The position numbers and the translations under genes are program-made. Positions 1 through 7,224 of a stretch of DNA of 19,939 bases are shown in pieces. The stretch comes from an uncultured Lachnospiraceae bacterium (GTDB lineage: Bacteria > Bacillota > Clostridia > Lachnospirales > Lachnospiraceae): assembly GCA_910577655.1 (NCBI GenBank), contig CAJTOW010000080.1, forward strand, positions 1-19,939. Direction: 5' to 3'. Every line of letters starts with the position of its first letter. Position 1 is the stretch's first letter. Below the pieces are notes generated by a model. The model made no database searches and had not been told where the DNA came from. It worked only from the letters and a program-made list of their open reading frames with translations.

Positions 1-41
1 GATATTTCCAGCTATTTCATACCGGATTTTGTGCAGAATTT

Positions 42-60
42 AATTTTCAAACACGCTCTA
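42..60 (-). repeat. Copy i of dispersed repeat head AGAGCGTGTYTGAAAAT
   Basis: Read on the minus strand this is TAGAGCGTGTTTGAAAATT. The same head recurs at 3734-3750 and 7207-7224, and with two or three changes on the plus strand at 19419-19436. Here it lies in the intergenic DNA before the BCCT gene. The rest of 61-187 shows no gene or clear structure. Confidence 0.6.
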
Positions 61-187
61 ACGTTATATTTTCTTGCATGTATCCGGAAAGACAAACACT
101 CCTCTGAATTCAACAGAAACATTTTACCAGAGACTTTTTATTTTTGATAGGGGTTTCCGGGATTTGTCAGAAAATCGTCAGAAATGG

Positions 188-216
188 TTGCATTTTCAAT
201 TTTGATGTGTTATTAT
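188..216 (+). promoter_or_regulatory. Probable sigma-A promoter of the BCCT gene
   Basis: A TTGCAT -35-like hexamer (188-193) and a TATTAT -10 hexamer (211-216) are separated by 17 bp. The start site would be near 222, giving a leader of about 49 nt with AGGAGG placed 9 nt before the ATG at 271. The -35 is weak; the -10 is close to consensus. Confidence 0.5.
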
Positions 217-270
217 GTTCAATAAGTTTTAAATTTCATTTTTTTTGAACGTATTAGGAGGTATCTGCCC

Positions 271-1806
271 ATGAAACATACAAATATATCCCACAACCGC
301 CAGCCTCTGCTGCATCAGATTGACTGGTTCACCACCCTGGTTCCCTTTTTCTGCATCATTGCTTTGTGCATCTGGTTTGTGACGGCGCCGGAGGCTTCCT
401 CGGGCTGTATTGCCGGGATCCGGGCCTTTCTGGGGGATACCCTGGGAAGCTACTATCTGATTATCGGGCTGGGGGTTTTCGGCTGCTCCATGTATATGGC
501 ATTTTCCCCTTACGGACAGATATGCCTGGGAAATAACGAGAAGCCCAAGTATTCCAATTTCAGCTGGGGCGCTATGATCTTCACGGCGGGGCTGGCCGCG
601 GATATCCTGTTCTACTCCTGCTGCGAGTGGATGCTGTATGCGGCGGAGCCACGCATCACAGAACTGGGCAGCGTCCAGGACTGGGCTTCCGCTTATCCGC
701 TGTTTCACTGGGGGCCCATCCCCTGGGGCTTTTACATGGTGCTGGCCACGGCCTTTGGTTTCATGATCCATGTGCGCAAACGAAGCAAACAGAAATATTC
801 CGAATCCTGTCGGGCTCTGCTGGGCAGCCGGGTAGACGGACTGGCCGGGAAGGCCATTGACCTGGTAGCTGTGTTTGCCCTGCTGGCCGGGACAGCCACC
901 ACCTTTTCCCTGGCGACACCCCTCCTTGCCATGGTGATCAGCCAGCTCACCGGCATCCCCCAGTCTGCCATGCTGTCCATCGGCCTTCTGGTGGCAGTGT
1001 GCATCATCTACACCTGCTCTGTGTTTTTTGGCATGAAGGGGATCCAGCTTTCGTCGTCCTGCTGCATGTATTTGTTCTTCACTCTGCTGGCCTATGTATT
1101 TTTCTTCGGCGGAGAGACCCGTTATATTGTGGAAACGGGCATCACGGCCCTGGGAAATGTGTCACAGAATTTCATCAGCCTTGCCACCTGGACGGATTCC
1201 CTGCGGACATCGTCCTTTCCACAGAACTGGACCATATTCTACTGGGCCTACTGGATGGTATGGTGCGTTGCGACGCCATTTTTCATCGGAACCATAAGCC
1301 AGGGGCGAACCATCCGGCAGACGATCCTGGGCGGATATTTCTATGGGCTGGCCGGAACCTTTACGTCCTTTATCATCCTGGGGAATTACGGGCTGGGGCT
1401 GCAGATGCACGGGAAGCTGGATGTTATGTCCGCCTATGGCGCTGACGGGGATCTGTACAGCGCCATTGTCTCCATCCTGAAACAGCTTCCACTGTCCGGA
1501 TTTGTGCTGGTACTGCTGGTGCTGTGCATGGTGACCTTTTACTCCACCTCCTTTGACTCCATCACTCTGGTGGCCTCTGCCTACTCCTACAAGGAGCTGG
1601 ATCATGACCAGATGCCGGACCGGCGGGTGAAGCTGTTCTGGGCCATCTTTCTGATCCTGCTTCCCATCGCCCTGCTCTTCTCCGAGAACTCCATGGCGAA
1701 TCTGCAGTCTGTGTCCATCATTGCGGCCTTTCCGGTAGGAATGATCATGATGCTGATTATCGCGAGCTTTTTCAGGGATGCGGGGGAGTATCTGAATGGG
1801 CGGTAG
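271..1806 (+). CDS. BCCT-family transporter, CaiT-like
   Basis: A 511-residue polytopic membrane protein of the betaine/carnitine/choline transporter family, which moves quaternary ammonium compounds across the cytoplasmic membrane. Family signatures are visible: LFHWGPIPW near residues 144-152, and the TM8 segment around 325-350, where WTIFYWAYWMVW is followed by ISQGRTIRQ in place of the usual ARISRGRTIRE. The whole 80-170 region follows E. coli CaiT as I recall it (SW...CEW in place of the BetP-type GMGIG...EP motif), which points to a Na+-independent exchanger rather than an osmotic betaine importer; this is inference. The aromatic cage of TM8 is kept but shuffled (YW..W against WW..Y). 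AGGAGG lies 9 nt before the ATG. The gene stands alone, converges on the glycosyltransferase at 1772-2752 and overlaps it by 35 bp. Substrate (carnitine, butyrobetaine, choline or betaine) cannot be read from sequence. Confidence 0.92.
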   Translation: MKHTNISHNRQPLLHQIDWFTTLVPFFCIIALCIWFVTAPEASSGCIAGIRAFLGDTLGSYYLIIGLGVFGCSMYMAFSPYGQICLGNNEKPKYSNFSWGAMIFTAGLAADILFYSCCEWMLYAAEPRITELGSVQDWASAYPLFHWGPIPWGFYMVLATAFGFMIHVRKRSKQKYSESCRALLGSRVDGLAGKAIDLVAVFALLAGTATTFSLATPLLAMVISQLTGIPQSAMLSIGLLVAVCIIYTCSVFFGMKGIQLSSSCCMYLFFTLLAYVFFFGGETRYIVETGITALGNVSQNFISLATWTDSLRTSSFPQNWTIFYWAYWMVWCVATPFFIGTISQGRTIRQTILGGYFYGLAGTFTSFIILGNYGLGLQMHGKLDVMSAYGADGDLYSAIVSILKQLPLSGFVLVLLVLCMVTFYSTSFDSITLVASAYSYKELDHDQMPDRRVKLFWAIFLILLPIALLFSENSMANLQSVSIIAAFPVGMIMMLIIASFFRDAGEYLNGR

Positions 1807-2752
1807 GGCAAAAGGTACCTATACCATCGCAAAAATTCTGCTTCTCCTCCACAATATAGATGGGCCTGTCCTTCAGTTCGCTGAACAGAACCGCAATATA
1901 CTCACCGATGATCCCCACAATCACGAACAGAATCGCGAACATAAAGCAGTTGAGGATCACAATAGTAGCATAGCCGCTGGGAGCACCCTTGCGGGTCAGG
2001 AGGGTGTAGACCATCACTGCCATCCCCATAAGGGCGGCAAAAACCCCCGCATAGATTCCCAGCTTCAAAGGCAGGTTGGAGAAACACATAATGGTATTTA
2101 CGGAAAAGGCAAACAGCTTCCGGATGCTGTATTTGCTTTCGCCAGCCACCCGGTCTGCGGCCTCGTAGGCGATGGTGGTCTTCTTAAAGCCGATATTCTG
2201 GACATATCCCCGCAGGAAACGCACCCGCTCCCGGTAGCTCTTTCGCAGCACATCCGCAGCCTGCCGGGAGATAGCGAAAAAGTCCGAAGCATTGGGTTCA
2301 AATTTCACATCGGATAAGGTGTTGATCAGAGCGTAGAAGCCGAATGAGGTGATGTTTTTCAGGATACCTGCGGAAGCATTTCTCGTGCGGACCATATTGA
2401 TGACGCCATAACCTTCGTGAAGCTTTGCCACGATCTCTGTCAGGCATTCCGGCGGATGCTGGAGGTCTGCGTCCATACACACAATGGCGTCTCCCACCGC
2501 ATGGTCGATCCCGGCGATCATGGCGGCCTCATGACCGAAATTCCGTGAGAAGCCTATGACCTTCACCCGCTCATCCTCCTTAGCCAGCTTCCGCAGAATC
2601 TCCAGACTGCCGTCCTGGCTTCCGTCATTGATAAACAGAAGCTCATGATCCCATTCCAGGGACTCCAGAACGGATTTTGTGGCTTTGTAAAACATGGGCA
2701 GTGCCTGTTCCTCATTGTAGACGGACACCACGACCGAAAGCATTTTACACAT
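1772..2752 (-). CDS. GtrB/DPM1-like polyprenyl-phosphate glycosyltransferase (GT2)
   Basis: A 326-residue membrane-anchored GT2 enzyme. The N-terminal catalytic domain has SVVVSVYNEE (residues 6-15), the INDGSQDGS nucleotide-sugar loop (41-49), and the metal-binding DAD followed by LQHPPE (94-101). RFLRGYVQNIGF near 195-210 is typical of the polyprenyl-phosphate transferase subgroup. Two hydrophobic segments (about 227-250 and 262-288) end in KDRPIYIVEE, as is usual for GtrB/YfdH/DPM1 proteins. These enzymes load a sugar from a nucleotide donor onto undecaprenyl phosphate at the inner leaflet for use outside. GAGGGAGG lies 5 nt before the ATG. It follows licD by 11 bp and is the last gene of the locus. 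The final 20 or so residues (rich in Cys, His and Pro) look like a random extension and run into the 3' end of the convergent BCCT gene. The sugar is unknown. Confidence 0.9.
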   Translation of the reverse strand: MCKMLSVVVSVYNEEQALPMFYKATKSVLESLEWDHELLFINDGSQDGSLEILRKLAKEDERVKVIGFSRNFGHEAAMIAGIDHAVGDAIVCMDADLQHPPECLTEIVAKLHEGYGVINMVRTRNASAGILKNITSFGFYALINTLSDVKFEPNASDFFAISRQAADVLRKSYRERVRFLRGYVQNIGFKKTTIAYEAADRVAGESKYSIRKLFAFSVNTIMCFSNLPLKLGIYAGVFAALMGMAVMVYTLLTRKGAPSGYATIVILNCFMFAILFVIVGIIGEYIAVLFSELKDRPIYIVEEKQNFCDGIGTFCPTAHSDTPPHP

Positions 2753-2763
2753 TGGATCCTCCC

Positions 2764-3615
2764 TCAGGCATCAAAATCATCATATATCTGAATCTCCATA
2801 TCCGAGTGGGCCGGGACCCGCTCTTTCTCAGGTGGCAGCTTCCTATAATCTCCATAGATCCAGGTCAGCACCTCGTCCCAGTGCCTGGGGGCCATAAGCC
2901 TGACGTCCTCAAAATCCAGATCCACGATCTCCTGGCACCATTCCTTCTGAAGGGTCACATAGAGATAATCCGGCTGGTAGTTGCTGTAATAGCAAAGATT
3001 GCTCCTGCACCGCCGGTCCTTGAGCGCCACCAGCTTCTGGAGACGGAACAAAAGCTTCAGGGGAACCAGACGCCCCACCGCAGCCAGCCCGCCTACTGCC
3101 ACCTTGTGGAACAGACTGTATTTGCTGTAGTCCAGCCGGAGGCGGTGACCCATGGCCATACCGTAGATGACCTTATGCATCAGCAGGGTGATGGTGGATG
3201 CCACCTTGCCGGCGGGCAGCCTGTCAATGGTAAAAAGATCCACCCAAAGGTGGTTCAGCTTTCCTTCGTAGTAGTCCATCTCTTCCGAATCCCGGTTGGT
3301 CCGGCTGTTTTTGTAAATGATCCGGGCCGTGAAGTCGTAGAAGCCGGTGCCTCCCCGAAAGGAATCCGGCGTCAGAAGCTCCATGGTATCCGGCAGCTCC
3401 CGGCGCACCACCTTCATAAATGCGTCATAGTTAGGTCGGGTAAATGCCACGTCCGCGTCGTCATCCCAGGGAATGAAGCCCTGGTGCCGGACCGCGCCCA
3501 GAAGCGTGCCCGCGTCCAGCATGTACTTGATTTTGTATTTCCGGCAGATCCGGTCTACCTCCTTTAGAAGCTTCAGGTTCGCAGAGTGAACCTGGGTGAG
3601 GTTATATTCTGTCAT
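2764..3615 (-). CDS. licD: LicD-family phosphotransferase
   Basis: A 283-residue protein with the LicD nucleotidyltransferase-fold signature GTLLGAVRHQGFIPWDDD at residues 36-53, followed by an Asp at 55. LicD proteins attach phosphocholine, or in other members other phospho-groups such as glycerol- or ribitol-phosphate, to surface glycans. The ATG at 3615 is preferred because GGAGG lies 4 nt upstream; an ATG seven codons earlier (3636) is in frame but has no ribosome binding site. It sits between rfbH and the GtrB-like gene. No choline kinase (licA) or CTP:phosphocholine cytidylyltransferase (licC) is in the window, so the donor is uncertain. The neighbouring CaiT-like transporter could import a choline-type compound, but it has its own promoter, so the link is only suggestive. 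Confidence 0.88.
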   Translation of the reverse strand: MTEYNLTQVHSANLKLLKEVDRICRKYKIKYMLDAGTLLGAVRHQGFIPWDDDADVAFTRPNYDAFMKVVRRELPDTMELLTPDSFRGGTGFYDFTARIIYKNSRTNRDSEEMDYYEGKLNHLWVDLFTIDRLPAGKVASTITLLMHKVIYGMAMGHRLRLDYSKYSLFHKVAVGGLAAVGRLVPLKLLFRLQKLVALKDRRCRSNLCYYSNYQPDYLYVTLQKEWCQEIVDLDFEDVRLMAPRHWDEVLTWIYGDYRKLPPEKERVPAHSDMEIQIYDDFDA

Positions 3616-3656
3616 AAATCCTCCATAGATTATCATTTAGATATAGTGGGCTATAT

Positions 3657-3752
3657 TGAATGAATCTGGCCCAAATATGCCGAAAAGCGGGACGTGCACA
3701 CCGAAGGCGCCCCTTGTGGAGATACCGGGAATGAATTTTCAAACACGCTCCA
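3657..3752 (-). repeat. Copy ii of the AGAGCGTG repeat, downstream of rfbH
   Basis: On the minus strand the segment begins GGAGCGTGTTTGAAAATTC, runs through a GC-rich variable core, and ends with CTTTTCGGCATATTTGGGCC and a short tail. The first bases encode the last residues and stop of RfbH (Glu-Arg-Val-stop). The copy at 19419-19489 has the same architecture: the same head, a different core and a related CTTTTCGG...ATTT tail. This explains the whole rfbH-licD intergenic gap. Confidence 0.6.
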
Positions 3753-5079
3753 GGGCCTCATGGATCATTTTAGCCATATAATCGGTCATCTCATCCGTCA
3801 TCCCCGGATAAACTCCAATCCAGAATGTATCTGTCATAATCCGGTCAGTCACATCCAAAGTCCCGGCGATCCGGTAGCCTGCGCCGGTGGCGCGCATCTG
3901 GTCAAAGCAGGGGTGCTTGGTTAAGTTGCCTGCAAAAAGCATACGGGTCTGGATGCCCTTCCCTTCCACATACTGGACCAGGGCATTGCGGTCCACGCCT
4001 TCACGGCAGGTGATCAAAAATCCAAACCAGCTGGGACGGGAATCCGGGCAGGGCTCCGGCAGGATCAGCCTGTCCCGGGTATCCTCCAGGGCCGCCCTCA
4101 GCCGGTCAAAGTTGTGGCATCTGCGCTCCACAAAGGACGGGAACTTGTCCAGCTGCGCGCAGCCGATGGCAGCCTGCATATCCGTGGCCTTGAGATTGTA
4201 GCCAAAATGGGAGTAGACATATTTGTGGTCATAGCCCAGGGGCAGCTTTCCGTACTGCCGGTCAAAACGGTGGCCGCAGAGATTGTCGTGGCCGGAGGGG
4301 CAGACGCAGTCCCGCCCCCAGTCCCGGAAGGACCGGATGATCTTGTGCAGCAGCGGGTCGTTGGTATAAATGGCACCACCCTCTCCCATAGTCATATGAT
4401 GGGGCGGATAGAAGCTGGATGTGCCGATATCACCGATGGTGCCGGTGAATCGCTCTTTGCCCTCCAGAGTATAGCGGCTTCCCAGAGCGTCACAGTTGTC
4501 CTCCACCAGCCATAGGCCGTGGCTGTCGCAGAAGGCTTTTACTGCGCCCAGATCGAAGGGATTGCCCAGGGTGTGGGCAATCATCACTGCCTTCGTCTTA
4601 TCCGAATAAGCCGCCTCCAGACGGGTCACGTCAATATTGTACTGGGGGATGGTCACATCCACGAATACAGGTACCGCACCATACTGGATGACCGGAGTGA
4701 CTGTAGTGGGAAATCCTGCTGCCACCGTGATCACCTCGTCCCCCCGGCGGATCTGTCGCTCTCCCAGAAGAGGGGATGTCAAAGCCATAAAGGCACCTAA
4801 GTTGGCGGAGGAGCCGGAATTGACCAGGGAACAGTACCGCACTCCCAGATAGTCCGCCAGCTTCCCCTCAAATTCATCGGTGAAACGTCCGGAGGTCAAC
4901 CAGAATTCCAGGGCGCTGTCTACCAGATTCACCATCTCCCTGTCATCGTATACACGGGAGGCGTAGGGGATACGATCGCCCTCCTTGTATGGTTTCTTAT
5001 TCTTAATATGGTAATTTTCACAATACCGGGCTACCAGGTCGAGAATCTCCTGGCGGGCCTGCTCCTGGGTCTTTTCCAT
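3739..5079 (-). CDS. rfbH: CDP-4-keto-6-deoxy-D-glucose-3-dehydrase (E1)
   Basis: A 446-residue PMP-dependent iron-sulfur enzyme of the DegT/DnrJ/EryC1/StrS aminotransferase fold. With an E3 reductase, E1 removes the 3-OH of CDP-4-keto-6-deoxyglucose, giving the 3,6-dideoxyhexose precursor. Diagnostic features: the usual PLP-binding Lys is replaced by His in SFYPPHHMTMGEGG (His-His 227-228), and the [2Fe-2S] ligands appear as Cys196 and the cluster C258-V-C260-x7-C268. The C-x1-C-x7-C spacing matches the known E1 motif, while the first gap is 61 instead of the 57 I recall for Yersinia E1 because of a short insertion near 202-212. GHRFDRQYGKLPLGYDHKY is also typical. GGAG lies 10 nt before the ATG. 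The gene is 92 bp after rfbG. The last three codons and stop lie in a dispersed repeat. Confidence 0.95.
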   Translation of the reverse strand: MEKTQEQARQEILDLVARYCENYHIKNKKPYKEGDRIPYASRVYDDREMVNLVDSALEFWLTSGRFTDEFEGKLADYLGVRYCSLVNSGSSANLGAFMALTSPLLGERQIRRGDEVITVAAGFPTTVTPVIQYGAVPVFVDVTIPQYNIDVTRLEAAYSDKTKAVMIAHTLGNPFDLGAVKAFCDSHGLWLVEDNCDALGSRYTLEGKERFTGTIGDIGTSSFYPPHHMTMGEGGAIYTNDPLLHKIIRSFRDWGRDCVCPSGHDNLCGHRFDRQYGKLPLGYDHKYVYSHFGYNLKATDMQAAIGCAQLDKFPSFVERRCHNFDRLRAALEDTRDRLILPEPCPDSRPSWFGFLITCREGVDRNALVQYVEGKGIQTRMLFAGNLTKHPCFDQMRATGAGYRIAGTLDVTDRIMTDTFWIGVYPGMTDEMTDYMAKMIHEALERV

Positions 5080-5171
5080 GATAATCGTTCTCCGTCTCTA
5101 ATTTATTTTAAAAATGCTGTCTTTCTATAGCTTTCGTGGGCCGGATGAGACGCCAGATCGTGCCTGATCCA

Positions 5172-6227
5172 TCAATATGCCCGGATTTGCCTGTCCATAA
5201 CTTCCAGCACGTTCTCTCCGTCCAGATACGCCTTTGACCAGGCCACCGTCTCCCCCAGAGCCTCCCGGATATGCCACCGGGGATGCCAGCCGAAGGTGTG
5301 CTTGACTTTGGAGCAGTCCAGCTTGAGGAAATTGGCCTCGTGGGGGCCTCCGTCGTGGCGGTTCACCCAGTGGGCTGTGCCGCCCCAGAGCTCACAGAAC
5401 AAAGTCACCAGCTCGCCCGTGGTTACGCAGTCGCACTCATCTGGGCCGATATTGTAGCAGCCCTGGTACGTTTTATCTTCATACTGCCTCTGGGCAATCT
5501 GAAGATATGCAAACAGCGGCTCCAATACATGCTGGAAAGGGCGGGTGGAGTAGGGATTCCTGACTACGATCTCCTGTTCTTTCTCCATGGCCCTGACACA
5601 ATCGGGAATAATGCGGTCATTGGCAAAATCACCGCCGCCGATCACATTGCCCGCACGGGCTGTGGAGATGGCACAGCGTCCGTCCTGGAAGAAAGATTTC
5701 TGATAGCTGTGGGTCACCAGTTCAGAGCAGGACTTACTGTTGGAATAGGGATCATAGCCGTCTAAGGGATCACACTCCCGGTAGCCGTACTCCCACTCCC
5801 GGTTCTCGTAGACCTTGTCCGTGGTCACATTGAGCATGGACCTGACGCAGGGAAAGAGGCGCACGCACTCCAGTACATGAACCGTCCCCATGACATTGGT
5901 CTCATAAGTGTAAACCGGATCCCGGTAGGAATCCCGCACAATAGGCTGGGCTGCCAGATGGAATACGATCTCTGGCTGCACCTGCCCAAATATCTGTTTC
6001 AGATGCTCCAGATCACGGACATCCCCGGTCCTTGAATCTATAAAATCTCCCAGGGACACCAGATTCGCCAGGGACGGATCCGTGGGAGCTTCCAGGGCAT
6101 AGCCCGTCACCCGGGCCCCGGCCAGAGCCAGGATCCGGCAAAGCCAGGAGCCTTTAAAGCCGGTATGGCCAGTGACCAGGACACGTCTGCCCTGATAAAA
6201 TTGTCTGCATGTTTCAAGATCATACAT
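5172..6227 (-). CDS. rfbG: CDP-glucose 4,6-dehydratase
   Basis: A 351-residue extended short-chain dehydrogenase that converts CDP-glucose to CDP-4-keto-6-deoxyglucose using bound NAD+. The Rossmann motif is VLVTGHTGFKGSW (16-28). The dehydratase triad is seen as TTDK (135-138) plus YSNSK (Tyr161-x3-Lys165). HLAAQPIVRDSY (90-101) and NVMGTVHVLE (111-120) are characteristic of RfbG. Start: the ATG at 6227 has AGGAAG about 9 nt upstream and gives the usual family length; an in-frame ATG at 6272 would add 15 residues unlike the family. It lies between rfbF (92 bp upstream, gap carrying a dispersed repeat) and rfbH, the standard rfbFGH order. Confidence 0.95.
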   Translation of the reverse strand: MYDLETCRQFYQGRRVLVTGHTGFKGSWLCRILALAGARVTGYALEAPTDPSLANLVSLGDFIDSRTGDVRDLEHLKQIFGQVQPEIVFHLAAQPIVRDSYRDPVYTYETNVMGTVHVLECVRLFPCVRSMLNVTTDKVYENREWEYGYRECDPLDGYDPYSNSKSCSELVTHSYQKSFFQDGRCAISTARAGNVIGGGDFANDRIIPDCVRAMEKEQEIVVRNPYSTRPFQHVLEPLFAYLQIAQRQYEDKTYQGCYNIGPDECDCVTTGELVTLFCELWGGTAHWVNRHDGGPHEANFLKLDCSKVKHTFGWHPRWHIREALGETVAWSKAYLDGENVLEVMDRQIRAY

Positions 6228-6243
6228 AAAATTGTGCTTCCTT

Positions 6244-6290
6244 TCTGTGAGAGTCCCAGCGCCGAAGGCCATTTGAAATCAAGGCTGCTG
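6244..6290. repeat. Copy B of a second dispersed repeat (rfbF-rfbG gap)
   Basis: The segment CTGTGAGAGTCCCAGCGCC and its continuation through GAAATCAAGGCTGCTG aligns over about 46 bp, at roughly 80 per cent identity by eye, with 11387-11434 between gmhA and the GT2 gene. Both contain a small hairpin at the same place (GCC-GAA-GGC here). CCCAGC and GCTGGG also flank it as an outer stem. Confidence 0.5.
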
Positions 6291-6319
6291 GGCGCAAGGA
6301 GGTTTTCTTATACTGCCTT

Positions 6320-7093
6320 CTACTCCCAGATCTTCCACGGTGCTTTCCCTGACTGCCAGAGACTCTCCAGCTTCTGCAGCTCCCGCTGGGTATCCATACA
6401 CTGCCAGAAGCCGTCATGGTAAAAGGACATAAGCTGTCCCTCTGTCGCCAGCCGCTGCATGGGGCCCTGCTCGAATATGGTAGTGTCATCCTCCAGATAA
6501 TCAAAAATCTCCGGGTTCATCACCATGAAACCGCCGTTGATGACCGTGCCGTCCTGATCCTTCTTTTCCCGGAAGGAGCGAACCACATTGTCCTCGCCGA
6601 TATCCAGAACTCCCTTCTGCTGGCCGATATTGACTGTGGTGATGGTGGCGGTTCTTCCATGACCCAGATGAAACTGCTCCAGGGCCTTCAGATCCACGTT
6701 GCATACACCGTCTCCATAGGTAAGCATGAAAGGCTCCTCCCCCACATAGGGGCGAATCCGCCGGATACGCCCGCCAGTCATGGTATGCAGTCCGGTGTCC
6801 ACCAGAGTAACCCTCCATGGCTCGGAATAATTGTTGTGAACCTCCATCTGGTTCTTTGCCAGATCAAAGGTCACATCCGACATGTGCAGGAAATAATCAG
6901 CAAAAAACTCCTTTACCACATACTGCTTGTAGCCCAGGCAGATAACAAAATCATGGAATCCAAACTCAGAATAATATTTCATAATGTGCCACAGGATCGG
7001 CTTCTCCCCGATCTCGATCATAGGCTTGGGCTTCAAATGGCTCTGCTCGCTGATACGCGTCCCCAGGCCGCCGGCCAGAATCACTACCTTCAT
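6320..7093 (-). CDS. rfbF: Glucose-1-phosphate cytidylyltransferase
   Basis: A 257-residue nucleotidyltransferase, the same length I recall for Salmonella RfbF, making CDP-glucose from CTP and glucose-1-phosphate. The N-terminal signature LAGGLGTRISEQ (6-17) is followed by KPKPMIEIGEKPILWHIM (21-38); the metal and nucleotide site YGDGVCNVD is at 126-134. INGGFMVMNPEIFDYL and the C-terminal FWQCMDTQRE are family-typical. AGGAG lies 7 nt before the ATG at 7093. It is first in the second block of the locus, preceded by a 128-bp gap that holds a probable promoter. The product feeds rfbG and rfbH directly downstream. Confidence 0.97.
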   Translation of the reverse strand: MKVVILAGGLGTRISEQSHLKPKPMIEIGEKPILWHIMKYYSEFGFHDFVICLGYKQYVVKEFFADYFLHMSDVTFDLAKNQMEVHNNYSEPWRVTLVDTGLHTMTGGRIRRIRPYVGEEPFMLTYGDGVCNVDLKALEQFHLGHGRTATITTVNIGQQKGVLDIGEDNVVRSFREKKDQDGTVINGGFMVMNPEIFDYLEDDTTIFEQGPMQRLATEGQLMSFYHDGFWQCMDTQRELQKLESLWQSGKAPWKIWE

Positions 7094-7125
7094 GTGTATT
7101 CTCCTATCTGTACTTTGCTATGGGT

Positions 7126-7154
7126 AGTATACCATTTTCTTTAAAAAGATTCCA
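7126..7154 (-). promoter_or_regulatory. Probable internal promoter before rfbF
   Basis: On the minus strand TGGAAT (7154-7149), a 17-bp spacer and TATACT (7131-7126) precede rfbF, with TGG just before the -10, i.e. an extended -10 (TGn). The predicted start lies about 25-30 nt before the ATG. The -35 is poor. This would let rfbFGH, licD and the last glycosyltransferase be expressed apart from the heptose block. Confidence 0.45.
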
Positions 7155-7177
7155 CTATGTTAATAATTTAGTAAAGA

Positions 7178-7202
7178 AAGCATGAATTCCTGCTTTTTCA
7201 CA
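7178..7202 (-). terminator. Weak hairpin after the 463-residue membrane protein gene
   Basis: AAAGCA and TGCTTT form a short stem around an 8-nt loop, flanked by A-rich and T-rich sequence on either side. It could act as a weak bidirectional terminator or attenuator between the two blocks. The stem is AT-rich and short. Confidence 0.3.
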
Positions 7203-7206
7203 GCTC

Positions 7207-7224
7207 ATTTTCAGACACGCTCTA
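7207..7224 (-). repeat. Copy iii of the AGAGCGTG repeat head
   Basis: TAGAGCGTGTCTGAAAAT on the minus strand. Its first three bases are the TAG stop of the gene at 7222-8613. Beyond this head it does not resemble copies ii and iv. Confidence 0.55.

Noticed and set aside
2677..3567. 296-residue plus-strand frame opposite licD
   Set aside because: It is the complement of a clear LicD gene; composition (His, Pro, Gln rich) and lack of a start signal are typical of a shadow frame in GC-rich DNA.
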